In this document: piece by piece, positions 9,092 through 21,439 of the stretch
Numbering within the stretch: the stretch's first letter is position 1
How the letters are laid out: every line of letters begins with the position of its first letter
Assembly: GCA_947069175.1 (NCBI GenBank)
Contig: CAMTDV010000013.1
Span: forward strand, 28,089,857 to 28,153,856
DNA from: Scalesia atractyloides
Lineage: Eukaryota; Streptophyta; Magnoliopsida; Asterales; Asteraceae
DNA length: 64,000 nt
Direction: 5' to 3'
The notes under the pieces: model-generated
What the model was told of the DNA's origin: nothing
The model's input: only the letters and a program-made list of their open reading frames with translations
Database searches by the model: none
Position numbers and translations under genes: made by a program

Positions 9092-10430
9092 ATCATAACT
9101 TAAGGATAAAGCCAATGAAACTTTGACAAGAATATGGTGGATACGCCGCTGGTACTTCCTATATATAAGTATTCTTGTCAAAGGATCGGAGGCATTATCA
9201 GGCGGTTATGAGAGGTTCCATGTATAGGCTGTTTGTGTGATTGTTGTTTAGATTAAGCTTATTATTTTCAGTACATGCAATACGATCGGCTCCGCTTGAT
9301 TGAGCCTTGATCGCATAGACATTTTCATTTTCAGTACATGCAATACGATCGGCTCCGTTTGATTGAGCCTTGATCGCACAAACATTTTCATTATCAGTAT
9401 CTTGTGGTTGTTGTGTTTGTTGTAGAGTCACATAGAACTAATCATAACTTGCGGATAAAGTCAATGAGAATTTGATGAGAATATGGTGGATACGCCGCTG
9501 GTACTTCCTATATATAAGTATTCTTGTCAAAGGATCGGAGGCATTATCAGGCGGTTATGAGAGGTTCCATGTATAGGCTGTTTGTGTGATTGTTGTTTAG
9601 ATTAAGTTTATTATTTTCAGTACATGCAATACGATCGGCTCCGCTTGATTGAGCCTTGATCGCACAGACATTTTCATTTTCAGTACATGCAATACGATCG
9701 GCTCCGTTTGATTGAGCCTTGATCGCACAGACATTTTTTCATTTTCAGTATTTTGTGTTTGTTGTATTGGTTATAGAGTCACATAGGACTAATCATAATT
9801 CACTGATAAAACCAATGAAAATTTGACGAGAATATGGTGGATACGCCGCTGGTAGTTCCTATATATAAGTATTCTTGTCAAAGGATCAGAGGCATTGTCA
9901 GACGGTTATGAGAAGTTCTATGTAGGATTTATTAGTTTCTTGGTAACTAATCATAACTTGTGGATAAAACCAATGAAAATTTGGCAAGAATATGGTGGAT
10001 ACGCCGCTGGTACTTCCTATATATAAGTATTCTTGCCAAAGGATCAGAGGCATTATCAGGCGGTTATGAGAAGTTCCATGTAGGATTTAGTATTGCCCTG
10101 GGTTAAACTTTGTGTTACATTTATGTCATCTCGCTATTTAAAGAAATTGGATTTGTGTTCCATTTCTACATAAACTAACCTCTCCATCATAACAAACGAG
10201 AGAGGAACTGTCACCATTCAAACATATGCTATCAGAATGTGGATTCAAATATTAGCTGTTGTGTTTATTTACGTTCTGTAGTCATAGAACCAATCATAAC
10301 TTACTGATAAAACCAATGAAAATTTGACAAGAATATGGTGGATACGCCGCTGGTACTACCTATATATAAGTATTCTTGTCAAAGGATCAGAGGTGTTGTT
10401 AGATGGTTATGAGAAGTTCCCATGTAGGTT
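9092..10430 (+). repeat. Array of five conserved hairpin units, copy 2
   Basis: Hairpins are at 9122-9182, 9471-9531, 9822-9882, 9980-10040 and 10323-10383, at the same spacing and with the same arm changes as in copy 1. The interspersed GATCGGCTC inverted repeats are also present. Confidence 0.85.
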
Positions 10431-10730
10431 GTAGTATTAGAAGTTTTGCCTTAGGATATAACCATATCCTTCCAAACATATCCAAACTCTTATGCATGAT
10501 ATCATATTTAGCAAATCAATTCTGCTTATCAATACTTTTACAGTAGGCAACAAAAAACGATTCCTGTAATAGGGTACTTAACCCTTACAAGGGACGTTAC
10601 CGCCTCAAACAAAAATTTAAACTCTTACTTTTCTTCTAAGTATGTAACTGTCAACCTAAACACCATCATTTTTAGTTAAATATGACACTACTTAAATTTC
10701 GGGACGAAATTTCTAAAAAGCAGGGGATAC
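10431..10730 (+). other. 3' untranslated end and polypurine tract, copy 2
   Basis: This repeats 3961-4259 with a one-base deletion in an A run near 10551, which breaks the small frame seen in copy 1. That argues against the small frame being a maintained gene. The polypurine tract lies at about 10715-10728. Confidence 0.65.
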
Positions 10731-10910
10731 TGTAACATCCGTAAAAACGGATTTTACCAAACCCGCTCCGTTTATTAACCGAACAATCAGTTTAAAATTT
10801 CGTGGCGTATTTAATGCCCAAATTAATTTTAAACGATACATAATTAATTATTATATTGGAATATATAATTTGTTTTTGAAAAATTGTTAAAAATAATGAA
10901 TTAAAAATAA

Positions 10911-10990
10911 AATGGCACTGCCGGGTTTCGAACCCGGGTCAGTCAGCCGGGTCAGACTTAACACACACACACTCAACCACTACGCCACTT
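10911..10990 (-). other. tRNA-like unit, antisense, near LTR 3 start
   Basis: This is the counterpart of 4441-4521, with the same class II-like A box, the perfect CCGGG/CCCGG T-stem and the GGTTCGAAACC B box. Confidence 0.6.
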
Positions 10991-11689
10991 GTATTTCCTG
11001 TTAATTATTAGAATCAATTAATTCATATCTTGATTCTCAAATTCAAAAACCGGCGCCCAAATTTCAGTCGTCGGAAATCCCGACTAACTCGCCAATAATT
11101 TACGACTTCTTCAGTTATAACGTAAACCTTAATCACTATATCGATTATAACCGACGCCTGAGTCCGCGACACAAACTATAACCGCCGGAGAATTTCTAAT
11201 CGACGAATCAAGTCGGAAATCGGACCAAATTCATCGATGACCTGCCTTATGAAATCCCCCTCAAACCTCTGCAAGCTTTTTCGCTCAAAACCGTTCCTTT
11301 ACCCGACGTAATTTCACTCGCCGGAAAACTTCTGCACATCGCGGGAAACCGAACCCTTCACTTCTGAGCCTTACTGAACCCCCTGAGCTTATACCGAAGT
11401 CACCCACATCCTTTTCAAGCTTTTGAAGACTCGCTGCTGCAAGACACACGACGCTGGAATCGTTTGCTGTCGCCGGAGTTCTGCCGGAGAAACAGAGGAG
11501 TCCAGTCGGTATACCTTACGCTTAAATCTTTCATTCTTTTTACATATCTCATCTGTAATTAACCTCAAAACCCTAAAGAACACGATTAAAACATCGAACC
11601 AGTCGGACTTCCGATTCTGGTTAAAATCTAACGAAGAAGACGAAGTGTCCGTTGTTTATAAGTTTAATTTAATTCAAGTTATAACTCAG

Positions 11690-12270
11690 GTTAGACACAC
11701 AGTCTACGGGGGACTGTGTGCACATTAAACACACAAACGTCTCGAGTTCGAATCTTGTCCCACGCATGCTGCCTTAATAAAAATGCCTTTTTTTGTTAAC
11801 CGAACCGGAGTCACCGTTGTTATATGTTAAGTTTATTAATAACCGGAATAATAACCAAGTTAGACACACAGTCCAGTGGTGGACTGTGTGTATGTTTAAT
11901 CACAGGACACGAGTTCGAGTCCGGTCTACTGCACCGATCCGGACAATTATCTAACTTTTTAAATAAGTCAGAAATGAAAATACTTAGTTTGTATTTAAGT
12001 ATAATAAAAATCGGTTTATATAACAAGTTAAACACACAGTCCAGCGGTGGACTGTGTGTTAACCTAAACCACAGGTCCCGGGTTCGAGACCTGTGGAGCG
12101 CATCGAGTCACTGATTAAAAATCTTTTTAGAAATAAGTTGATTTTCGGATTAATCTAATTAATATATAAATATAATTAAAAACAGAAATATTTCGGGTTA
12201 GACACGTAGCTCAGTTGTAGAGCTGCGTGCACGCGTACGGGAGGTCTCGGGTTCGAGCCTCACTCAGCGC
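11690..12270 (+). other. Array of four tRNA-like units in LTR 3
   Basis: Units lie at 11690-11765, 11859-11935, 12027-12102 and 12196-12270. Unit 1 has lost part of its hairpin (CACAGTCTACGGGGGACTGTG). Unit 4 has the more canonical GTAGCTCAGTTG-TAGAGC, one base shorter than the usual A box spacing. B-box-like GGTTCGAGCC is kept in unit 4. Confidence 0.6.
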
Positions 12271-13903
12271 ACACTTACACGCATACGAACCGGTCAAACA
12301 GTCAAGGTCAACGGTCAACGGTCAAAAAAGTCAACTTTTTTTTGTTACTTTATTTATTTATTTTAATTAAAAATCAATTAAAAATACTTAAAAATAACAT
12401 TTTTAAGGTTAGAAAATAGCCTTAAACTCACAAAAATACACCCAACAATCCTACTAAAATGGATTAATAAAACCCGTTTACTTACCGAACCATAATGCTA
12501 TTTATCTAGGTTAATTTCACTCGTGGTTAAAACCACTTCGCGTGCATTCAACATCATCAACCGAACGCACCCACTGTGAGTGAATCTTACAACTCCCCCT
12601 TTTTAATTACACGTTTTGGGGTGTGTCATGTGTCACAAAATAATTAACTCGTTTATTTAAACTTGTGCCATACCATATCGTGATCTAAACTTAGATTGTT
12701 TATATTGTTGTGATTATGTATTTCATTTTGTCAACTTATATGAAATTCATTCATTAAGCCCATCAGTTCCTCGTGGGAGACGAGTTGAGCAACGCGTGCC
12801 TCAAAACCAATTAAGCCCATCAGTTCCTCGTGGGAGACGAGTTGAGCAACGCGTGCCTCAAAACCAATCCATTATTGTTCATTGTGTATTATTGAGTTTA
12901 TATTGTTGGTAGTTATGTCTTTCATATTATCATGGTTATGCAATTCATTCATTAGGCCCATCAGTTCCTCGTGAGAGACGAGTTGAGCAACGCGTGCCTC
13001 TAAACGATCCATTATTGTTCATGTGTGTATTGTTTAACATTAAATTGATTTATGAATAAGTTTACATCTATTTTTACTCATGTGTGGTTGTGCACTTTAT
13101 TTCATAATCAATTAAATAAACTTGTTCAAATGTTTTCCATAGGATTCACTCGCCAACTTTTTGTTGATCCAAAAACCCTTTTTACACATGATACAGGTGA
13201 ACATGATGAAGCAAGGAAAACATAGGAAATGCCTTAGAAGAAAACAATGAAGCCTAGATTGATATTTAGGACATGTTGTAATATTGATTGTAATTTTCCA
13301 TTAAAGTGTATTAATGAATATGAAACGTTAAAATAAATGTCATGAGCTTTGATGATAACCCAATCATGCCCCGATCACCTTTTCCGCTGCGGGTCAGGGT
13401 GTGACAGCGGTTGCCTATGAAATTGCATGTACTGAAAACAATAAATTAAATCTATACAATAATCACACAAACCGTTTACACAGGCTGGATACACATTTAT
13501 TCATGATATGATGTATGCACAATGATTTAAATATAATAAATAGTAAGACACATGATACACCCCAAAAACGTGATTTAAACGGGGAATTTGCAGAGATTCA
13601 CTCACAGTGGGTGCGTTCGGTGAATGATGATGATTGCGCACGAGTTTAGAGGATTGATCGACGAGGAATAACTAACCTAATTAATAATGAAAAAGTAAGG
13701 TAAATACATGGATTTTATTAACAACTTTAATAGAATTTTTGGATATATTTTTGTGAGTTTTAGGCTAGTTTCTAACCTTAAAAATGTTATTTTTAAGTAT
13801 TTTTAATTGATTTTTAAATAAAATAAATAAATAAAAATAATAAAAAAATGTTGACTTTTTGACCGTTACGTTGACTTGTTGACCGGTTTATTGTGTGTAT
13901 GTA

Positions 13904-14315
13904 TGCGCCGGGCAGGACTCGAACCCGAAACCTCCCGTACGCGTGCACGCAGCTCTACCAACTGAGCTACGTGTCTAACCCGAAATATTTCTGTTTTTAA
14001 TTATATTCATACACTAATTCAATTAATCCGAAATTATTTATTTTTAAAAAGGGTTTTAAATGTATCGGACCGGTGTCGTCAACAGGTCTCGAACCCGGGA
14101 CCTGTGACTTAATGTTACACACAGTCCACCGCTGGACTGTGTGTCTAACTTGGTTTAAATACAGATTTTTATTATACTTAACATCTAACGGAGTTAACCC
14201 GGTTCAGTTTTAAAAAAGGCATTTTATTACAGCGCATGAGGTTGGGACAGGAATCGAACTCGTGACGTGTATGTGTTTATTTGCACAAGTCCACCGCTGG
14301 ACTGTGTGTCTAACC
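13904..14315 (-). other. tRNA-like array in inverted LTR fragment
   Basis: Three units read on minus: 14243-14315, 14075-14149 and 13904-13980. The first two have the hairpin form CACAGTCCAGCGGTGGACTT/GTG-type; the last keeps GTAGCTCAGTTGGTAGAGC, a textbook A box, and a B-box-like GGGTTCGAGTCC. This LTR has one unit fewer than LTR 2. Confidence 0.6.
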
Positions 14316-15302
14316 CGTTTATAAAATTGTTTTTAATTAATCTTATATCATATCTGAACTTGTCTTCTTCGTTCAAAACACAGACATCGGTCATGACCAA
14401 CTGATACTTGATTAATTCGGTTAATGAGCAAAATGAACAATTGGAAAGTATTGAATCGAAGAGTTTGGGGAAAGAAAATACCGAACAGATCGTCTTCTTC
14501 AGAAAATCCGGCGAAGCTCGTCGGCTCTGTTCTGGTGACCTTCGGCTGTTAGAGTCAATTAGCAGTTTGGAGGGATTAGATGTGAAATTGAACTAATGAG
14601 TAATGATTATCAGTAGATTACATGATCATACCGGTTATCAGCGTGATTCTGAAACTTTCAGAAACTTTCCAGCGAAAACAGAAAAATCCGGCAACGTCGT
14701 CTGTGGTTGATTCTGAGCGATGAAATGGTGTTAGAATTCGTCTTATAATGGAATGAAACAGAAACATTGAGGTAATTACCGTGTATATGAAAGTCCCGGT
14801 TTTCCGGCGACTTGCAGAGAATTCCGGCGAGTGAATTTTCTTGCGACAGAGATTCTTCAGAGGTTTAAGCTGAGTGGGAGTGATGTCAGTATGAGTCCTA
14901 TGATCTTATTTTTGGGTAAAAAGAAAGGATGGATTGAATTCGGTTTTCCGGCGAAACTTTCCGGTAATTTTTCAGAGAATTCCGGTGACTTCTGGCGAAG
15001 TTTTCTGAGCGAAAAGATGAGTGTGTTTGATAGAATTCGCGAGCTCACTGAATGAAGAAAGTATAACTCCCGGATTTGAGTTGTATTTTTCAGTTTTGAA
15101 TTGAAATGAATGAAATTGATGGATTCCTTCGGTTATAACCGATCTTAGTGTTAATGCATACGTTATGACTAAAAAGGAACGGCCAAATTTGACGAAATTG
15201 TCGGGATTTCCGACGTGAACGGATTTGGGCGCGTTTGAGTAACTGGGTTTTGATTTCCATATTGATTTATGTATTAATTGTTTCAATATGTTAACAAACA
15301 AC

Positions 15303-15384
15303 ACAAGTGGCGGAGCGGTTGAGCGAGTGTGAGTTAAGTCTTTGTGTAACCTGTGGCTGACCCGGGTTCGAAACCCGGCAGCAG
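15303..15384 (+). other. tRNA-like unit facing the array, inverted LTR
   Basis: CAAGTGGCGGAGCGGTTGAG matches a class II tRNA A box/D arm and CCGGGTTCGAAACCCGG gives a perfect T arm. It sits about 170-250 bp from the LTR start, as in the other LTRs, and points opposite to the element. Confidence 0.6.
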
Positions 15385-15553
15385 TATTTTATTTTTATTT
15401 CATTATTTTTAACAGATTTTCAATAATAAATTTTATATTCTAATATACTCTTAAAATTAATTTGGGCATTAAATACGCAACGAAATTTTTAACTGATTGT
15501 TCGGTTAATAAACGGAGCGGGTTTGGTAAATCCGGTTTTTGGCGGATGTTACA

Positions 15554-17944
15554 CTTACATACTTATTCATCCCTGGCAAGCATTATCATATTTCAATAAG
15601 TTCACATAACTCACTATTAGTTATTTTCAATTTTCGAGGTTCATTGAAGGTTACGGAACATGTATTGGGAGATGCGGAACTCACGGTGCGAATAACTAAC
15701 AAAAACAGCATGTCATGTTTGTGAGGAGCGTCGGCGTACACCTCCCGGAATGTTACGTCGATCCTCATTTGCGTAGACAGTCGATTAGAGCGTCGGGAGA
15801 AGGGGGCAGCGTCAGCGACGGCTAGGGAGGCCGTCGGCGACGCCCCCTCTGTGTTGCTGACGCTGTCTTTCCTTGTTTAAACTTACACAACCCATTTCCG
15901 ATTCCCGTTCCAACCCAACTGACTTAAAATGTCCCGTATCATCCCATAACATTCCGTAAGCTTCTCGTATCCTCCTGAATCATTTTAACACTTAACATCA
16001 TGTACTCATAATCAAATATATACTTCTATCATACTTTCTTGATTTTGACCCATTTGATTATACCAAGTTATTTCTGACGTAGCTAACTATTTGTGGCCCG
16101 CTTACAATAATACTTGCCTTAGTACTATGATTACTTAAACATTCTTACATGATTCCTGAACCATAATCATCCAAAACCCACACCCGACACATACTTTCTA
16201 TATTTTGACCCGTTCACTTCTATCATGAGTCCTAAACATGGATGACTTCCTGTGACTTACCACAACCATACGTACCTTGATTCTTACCCTTACCCATTAA
16301 TTTCTTACACGATTCTCTTTGAAGAAGTGATTCCGGAAATCACTTACCTTATGTGTCCGTATCGTATCCTCTTCCTTGCCTCCTCTTGACCCATTAGCCT
16401 TTCGTGCTTGTGTCCATCTTGACATGACTCCTATTCGTTCATGTCACCACAATCATATCATGATTAGCATATTTATAATCATATATACTAACATTCATTA
16501 CTTTCCATTCATATATTTCTTGCCTTGCATTAGTCAACTATCGCATATATAAGATATGTACTAATGACCGCCTTATTTCACGTTCTCGCAACTCAATTAT
16601 CACCGTACACACTTAATAAATCATCTAGTACATAACATATGACTTCTTTACCCTTATATGTGCCCGGAAGTCTAAATATGCTACTTATACATTGTTGACT
16701 TTATGAAAGTCAACTTTCTTACTTTCATACTTTCATATTTTCAACTTATGAACACACAACACATATATATAGACATGAATAGCTCGTGCGAAGCGAGCAG
16801 ATTGGCTTCGTACGAAGTGTCCTTTATACAAGTGAGATATTTATCACTCGTACGAGTCAGATGTCTATCACTCGTACGAGTCACATATATAACGTACACA
16901 TAATTCATTAATATACATGATAATACTTTCATAATTATACATTTGACAATCACATACAAAGTTAGTCAATTTAATATAATCACAACATCATTCGTTGCTA
17001 GTGAGTCCATATGCTATGGACATAGTGCACTTTCACTTCTTGATTCCAACTAACGATCAATCGAATACATGATGAATATCACACTATCCAAGCACATGGT
17101 ACAAGCTCCTAATGCATGAACTTATCCAAAACATACATTCAATCCGAGCTCTTGTATGAGTTCCATTTATAGCACATTCTTCAAGTTAGTTTACGACTAA
17201 TTACATCATTAACATACTTCATTCATATATGTCAAGCCATTTCGTTCAATTTCTCATCCTAACTTCACTTTGACATTTTATCATACACTTGGCGTGCATA
17301 CCACTTTTGTGAGTCCCGGTGACGGCGGTTCCAGACGAAAGTTTGGGCGTATGATAGCACCGATTTGGTAGAACGTTATAAAGAGGGAGTAGACGCAGAA
17401 TCAGCGGAAGCATTCATTCATACCGAAAGAGTATACATCTTGTTTGGCTGGCGGAAATTCCTGGAGAGAATCCGCCAGCGTTTCCCCTTGGGGAACTTCC
17501 AAAACTTACAAACAATGAACACACAACACATACATATAGACATGAGCAGCTCGTGCGAAGCGAGCAGGTTGGCTTCGTATGAAGTGTCCTTTGTACAAGT
17601 GAGATGTTTATCACTCATACGAGTGAGATGTTTATTACTCGTACGAGTCACTTTCTCACTCATACGAGCTAGTTCTCGTTCGCACTTGGGTCGTGTGTTC
17701 GTGTCTAATCTATACAATATTCAATACACACACATACTGAACTTTCTTGTTTATATGAAACTTAAACTCAATTTCCCACTTTTAGTCCTTCTAGTTATTC
17801 TTATGTCACCGATAACACTAATTTTCATTCTCTTGTTACTTGACTAACTATTAAACTAAGTTAAACAGTTTGATTATTTTATTTTATGCCATCACACAAA
17901 GAAACATACTAGTCAATTAAAATTTGTGATTCTGGGCCGTTACA
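15554..17944 (-). mobile_element. Probable remnant of another LTR, end at 17944
   Basis: GGGCCGTTACA ends at 17944; on minus this reads TGTAACGGCCC, a common plant LTR start, and the adjoining minus-strand purine tract AAAAAGGAAAGC (17945-17956) looks like a polypurine tract. The left boundary is not found. Within it, a block of about 150 bp occurs twice (16740-16890 and 17512-17680), with short palindromes such as GCTCGTGCGAAGCGAGC and CTCGTACGAG. Open frames at 16703-16903 and 17365-17847 overlap these repeats and have no known domain. Confidence 0.4.
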
Positions 17945-18565
17945 GCTTTCCTTTTTAATTCAAATAAAAAAACAAAATCACACATTTGAAATTTGAATCC
18001 AAATAGATAACATCACTCCGAAGAAAGGTGTTCATACTTCCATGGACATTAGATCCAGTGTACTATATTTAATATGACGACAAAATATACCCCCTCAACA
18101 CTAAATTCCAAATTAAACCAGATGCAAGTTCAATCTCTGAACAAAATCTAATTACTCCGATTTAAATTAAATTAAGTGATTGAATAATATATTACTAGGA
18201 GATTAGTCTTTTTCCTTGTCGCATGATTTGGCCTACGGGGGCGATATTATTCGTCATCTACATTCCAAATTAATGAAAATGGTGGTTTATCTACAAACAC
18301 ACAAACTGCCATGATAGAAAGGTTCGACTTAACAAAAGATTGGGCGAATTGGATGGAAAAAAGGTGGAATTAGGAATTTTGTTGTAATCCAGTTGTGGAA
18401 TTCAGTTGTTACGGGCAATTGGTTTAACAAAAGATTGTAAGTTGTTTTAGCCTTTATGAATATAAATAACTACATAAAGCCGAGGGGATTAGGTTCACAA
18501 TTAACAAATTTCGTTACTTTAAGGAAGTGTTAACACGTTCATCCGTGATTGAATAAGAACCTCAC
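17945..18565. other. AT-rich stretch, no feature recognised
   Basis: I see no gene, LTR end or clear repeat here. It could be part of the last introns or 3' region of the gene relic to its right. Confidence 0.4.
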
Positions 18566-18863
18566 CTTCAGCAGTTTCTGCAAGGCGTATAGAAATATCG
18601 CTAGTGACCTGGCCATCATCTTGTACTTTTGGAGACCAATTGCCCTGCAATAGTTGAATATCATAAGTCAAAGACTGCCAAAGATACATAAAAGAACCTC
18701 CAAAGACCTAGACCAATTCATCAAGATTAAATATCCCTTAACAAATTGACAAAAACATGTTAAGGTAAAACTTAACATGTGGTAACCAGGTGGCAAGCTA
18801 CATACAGTCTGAAACAGAGTCAAGCATCCCTCAACCGGCGTCATCGGCCAATGCTTAGACCAC
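18566..18863 (-). pseudogene. Two exons of an unidentified host gene
   Basis: On minus, an exon at 18863-18806 lies between TTTTTGTAG and GTATGT and encodes WSKHWPMTPVEGCLTLFQT. After an intron of about 160 bp ending TTGCAG, a 79-bp exon (18644-18566) starts GNWSPKVQDDGQ and ends IRLAETAEG before GTGAGG. Phases agree (phase 0 between them). Splice signals and a clean reading frame make these genuine plant exons. I do not recognise the protein. No further exon is found downstream, so the gene is probably broken or captured. Confidence 0.55.
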
Positions 18864-18899
18864 CTACAAAAACACACACACCCTCAATTAATCACAGTT

Positions 18900-20280
18900 C
18901 AATATTCACTCAGACAATATCACAAACACCTAGCATGCAACTTTAAACACACACACACACACTTCTTCCCCATAAGGCCACACAAACCTTGTTGGTTGAC
19001 GTGACGTCGAAGTCTCACGCAACAATGAACCAAAGACAGTAAATAGATAGTGGTAAATGGGTATCGAACACAAGGAGTTTGTGGAAAATTACTAATTTCA
19101 AATTACAACTAATAAAATTAAAATGCAGAAAAATTAATTTCAAGATTTGGTTGTTTGGTTCGTTGAACTAAAATTAACTAATTATCACTTAACAAGATTT
19201 GATTCAGAAATGAGAGGAATGTTCTCCCCTGGTTTTAGGTTTCTATGAATGATAATGTTAAAGTTTAATTGAGATGAACTCCATAGACATAGTTCGTGAA
19301 TGTGTGTTTGATTGTGATAAAAGGGGACTAAGTACTTGGATTACAAAAACGCAAGGTAGTCACCCGATAACCAGTTTCATATAGCAAACCCCGAATCCCT
19401 CCCACTAAATCCTGATTGCCTATGTCACCAAGAACTGATAGTCGAGAATACGAAAATTAACAATATAAACAATTACAAATCCAACTCACAATCACCATAG
19501 CAAGATAATAAAAAATACTAAATTACTATCCCACAAATAACATAAACAATAACAATCATTCAGTTAGAAACTTTATAATCCGAGGGACAACATACAAGAA
19601 ATTAGCCACACATTGTTCGGTTGATCATCATAACCTTCAAGCCGTAGTTCATAGAGATCAAAGATGAAATAGCAATTAAAATCACCCTTACAAAGTTCTG
19701 AAACCAAGCTTCTGAAAAAAAATACTCAAAAGTCATCACACACCAAACATAAAGAAGGAGTTACATTTTTCCCGTCTGACTCCACCATAAGATACGGTGG
19801 CCACCGTAGCTTACGGTGGTCTTCAAATGGCCTACGATGATGTTAAACTGTCTTACGGTGCCAATTTTGGTCAGGGTCTACCGTAGCTTATGGTAGCAAC
19901 CATAAGCTATGGTAGGCTACAACTAACCAATTTTGTTTTATTCGTAACTTTCTCGTTTCAACTCCGTTTTCTTCGCCGTTTTCGCCCACGTTCTCGTAAT
20001 TTCATCCTCTATCATGTTATATTCTTAATTATTCAATTCTAATAAGTTATTTTTTCATTTATGCTCCGTATTCCTTTCATTTTAGGCTCCTGTTTGTTCC
20101 ATGCTTCTTCTTTGCACCTCCTTAGCTCCTTTAACCTGCAATCATCAAGTTCGCCGTAGTCATCTAGATTCCCCAATTTAAATATCAAACATATCAATTT
20201 CTTTCTTATTTAATCAACTTAAAGATCCTCCTACGGTTCACCTGCCACTAGTGTCAAACAAACCTAGTTCTTTTTTTATA
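18900..20280. repeat. Dispersed non-coding repeat inside presumed intron
   Basis: This stretch carries phrases such as GGTATCGAACACAAGGAG and repeated short motifs (TTACGGTGG, near 19790-19910) and has no coding frame. Its layout resembles the large non-coding plant repeats often classed as LARD-like; another such stretch is at 24770-25800. Boundaries and class are uncertain. Confidence 0.35.
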
Positions 20281-20389
20281 CATCATTTGTACCAAATCAA
20301 TTACTCGAAAGGGATGAAGGTGCCAGGGGATGTAATTCACACATAATCTAAAAAATAATATAAGTTATTCGAACGTGTCACCTTAATAT

Positions 20390-21428
20390 CAGCCATGAAA
20401 GCGACGACAAAAATAAATCAACCGTCTGGAGATCTAGTGGCCATATTGTTCTTGAGCTAATTGCTTCAACAAAGCTATTATAAGCTAAAAGTGGTGCCTT
20501 GGCCGTAAGAAAATGCATATACAGGTCAAATGAGCATATAAGCAGTAAATCTCAAATCAGAGTAGATAAACCGAACACCTTATTATTAATCAAACCATAT
20601 TAAAATACAGGACCTGACCCCGTTTATCCCATCCGCCCAACCTGTTCATTTGACTTGTAAATGAGAAAAAGTAAGAAACTAATCGTATAAACATCTCTGA
20701 AAATTCAACTCTAATTCATAAACCATCTCATATATGGAAAATATCAAAACCTCACAACAGAACCAACTAATTTACAGTTCCACCATAAAGGTATTAAGAG
20801 GAATGTCAAAATTACTTACTGTAATGAGAGCTACAATAATAAACAATAACATTAAACCAACATATACTCCTAAGAATAGACGCTTCTATAACAATCGGAT
20901 TAAGGCAAAATCACCATCAAATATCCAACAATTTTTTGTTTTTTATAAAAAAAATCCAAATATCAGATCTGGTAAAAATCTAAACGCAAAATTAACTTAA
21001 ACGACTTGAATGATACAAATAACTATATACGCTTGGATTGACCTACTGATTTGCAAGATAAAACAAACAAAATCTATAATATCAACATGAAAGTCTTAAT
21101 AATAGATAAGTAACGAAATCATACCTTAGTGTGGCCGACATATGACTGTCAGAAAAGAAAACAGATCCAAAATGAAGAAACCCTAGGGTAGAACGAATGA
21201 AAATCAAATCAATAAACAACTAAAAAGAAGATTGAATGTTAAAGAATGATAAAATCATGATGTTTAAACGAAAGTATTCATGAGCTAACCTGTTGAAGAT
21301 TTGAATGAAGATCTCTGAAGATGCGATTAGAGTGAGAGAGAATAAGATGAATGGAAATTAGAGATTACCGTCGATTTAGAGTCTTGAAATCCGATGAATG
21401 TTGATCGAAACTCTTGGATGGACTTCAT
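20390..21428 (-). pseudogene. Presumed 5' part of the same host gene
   Basis: On minus, an ATG at 21428 follows a CT-rich leader (CCCTCTCCCTCTCTAG) and opens a 60-bp exon encoding MKSIQEFRSTFIGFQDSKST, ending before GTAATC. A possible second coding stretch at about 20490-20390 reads AYNSFVEAISSRTIWPLDL, but its acceptor is weak. These are co-oriented with the exons at 18566-18863, so I propose one gene interrupted by the repeat at 18900-20280. Link and identity are inferred. Confidence 0.4.
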
Positions 21429-21439
21429 CGCCGTGTTCG

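Larger units (their letters stand above)
1..13406 (+). mobile_element. Tandem gag-only Ty3/gypsy array: LTR-INT-LTR-INT-LTR
   Basis: The sequence from position 1 recurs from 6473 and its LTR part again from 12994. LTRs end at 413, 6885 and 13406 in GTGTGACA, and two internal regions (414-4259 and 6886-10730) share the middle LTR. Each internal region has an initiator-Met PBS, a leader of about 780 bp, one gag reading frame, a hairpin-rich 3' region and a polypurine tract; there is no protease, RT or integrase. It is therefore a non-autonomous TR-GAG-type element needing enzymes in trans. The internal copies differ at only a handful of sites. The window begins inside the first LTR, so the left end and left target duplication are unseen. 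Confidence 0.9.
10731..13406 (+). repeat. LTR 3 (right end of array)
   Basis: The LTR is 2676 bp, from TGTAACATCCG to GTGTGACA. It carries the same modules as LTR 2 with point changes, small indels and a 57-bp tandem duplication of a hairpin module (12754-12810 and 12811-12867). It abuts an inverted, truncated LTR at 13407. Confidence 0.92.
13407..15553 (-). mobile_element. Truncated inverted LTR of a related element
   Basis: On the minus strand it begins TGTAACATCCGCC at 15553 and runs through the standard modules (antisense unit, sense array, CACTGTGAGTGAATC-type block) but stops near the AGGCCCAT module, lacking the rest of U5. It is diverged from LTRs 1-3. The break lies exactly where the tandem array ends, so the array probably inserted into this older LTR; the missing part should lie left of the window. 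Confidence 0.8.

Noticed and set aside
13407..13420. GCGGT as proven target duplication of the tandem array
   Set aside because: The left flank is outside the window, so it can only be predicted.
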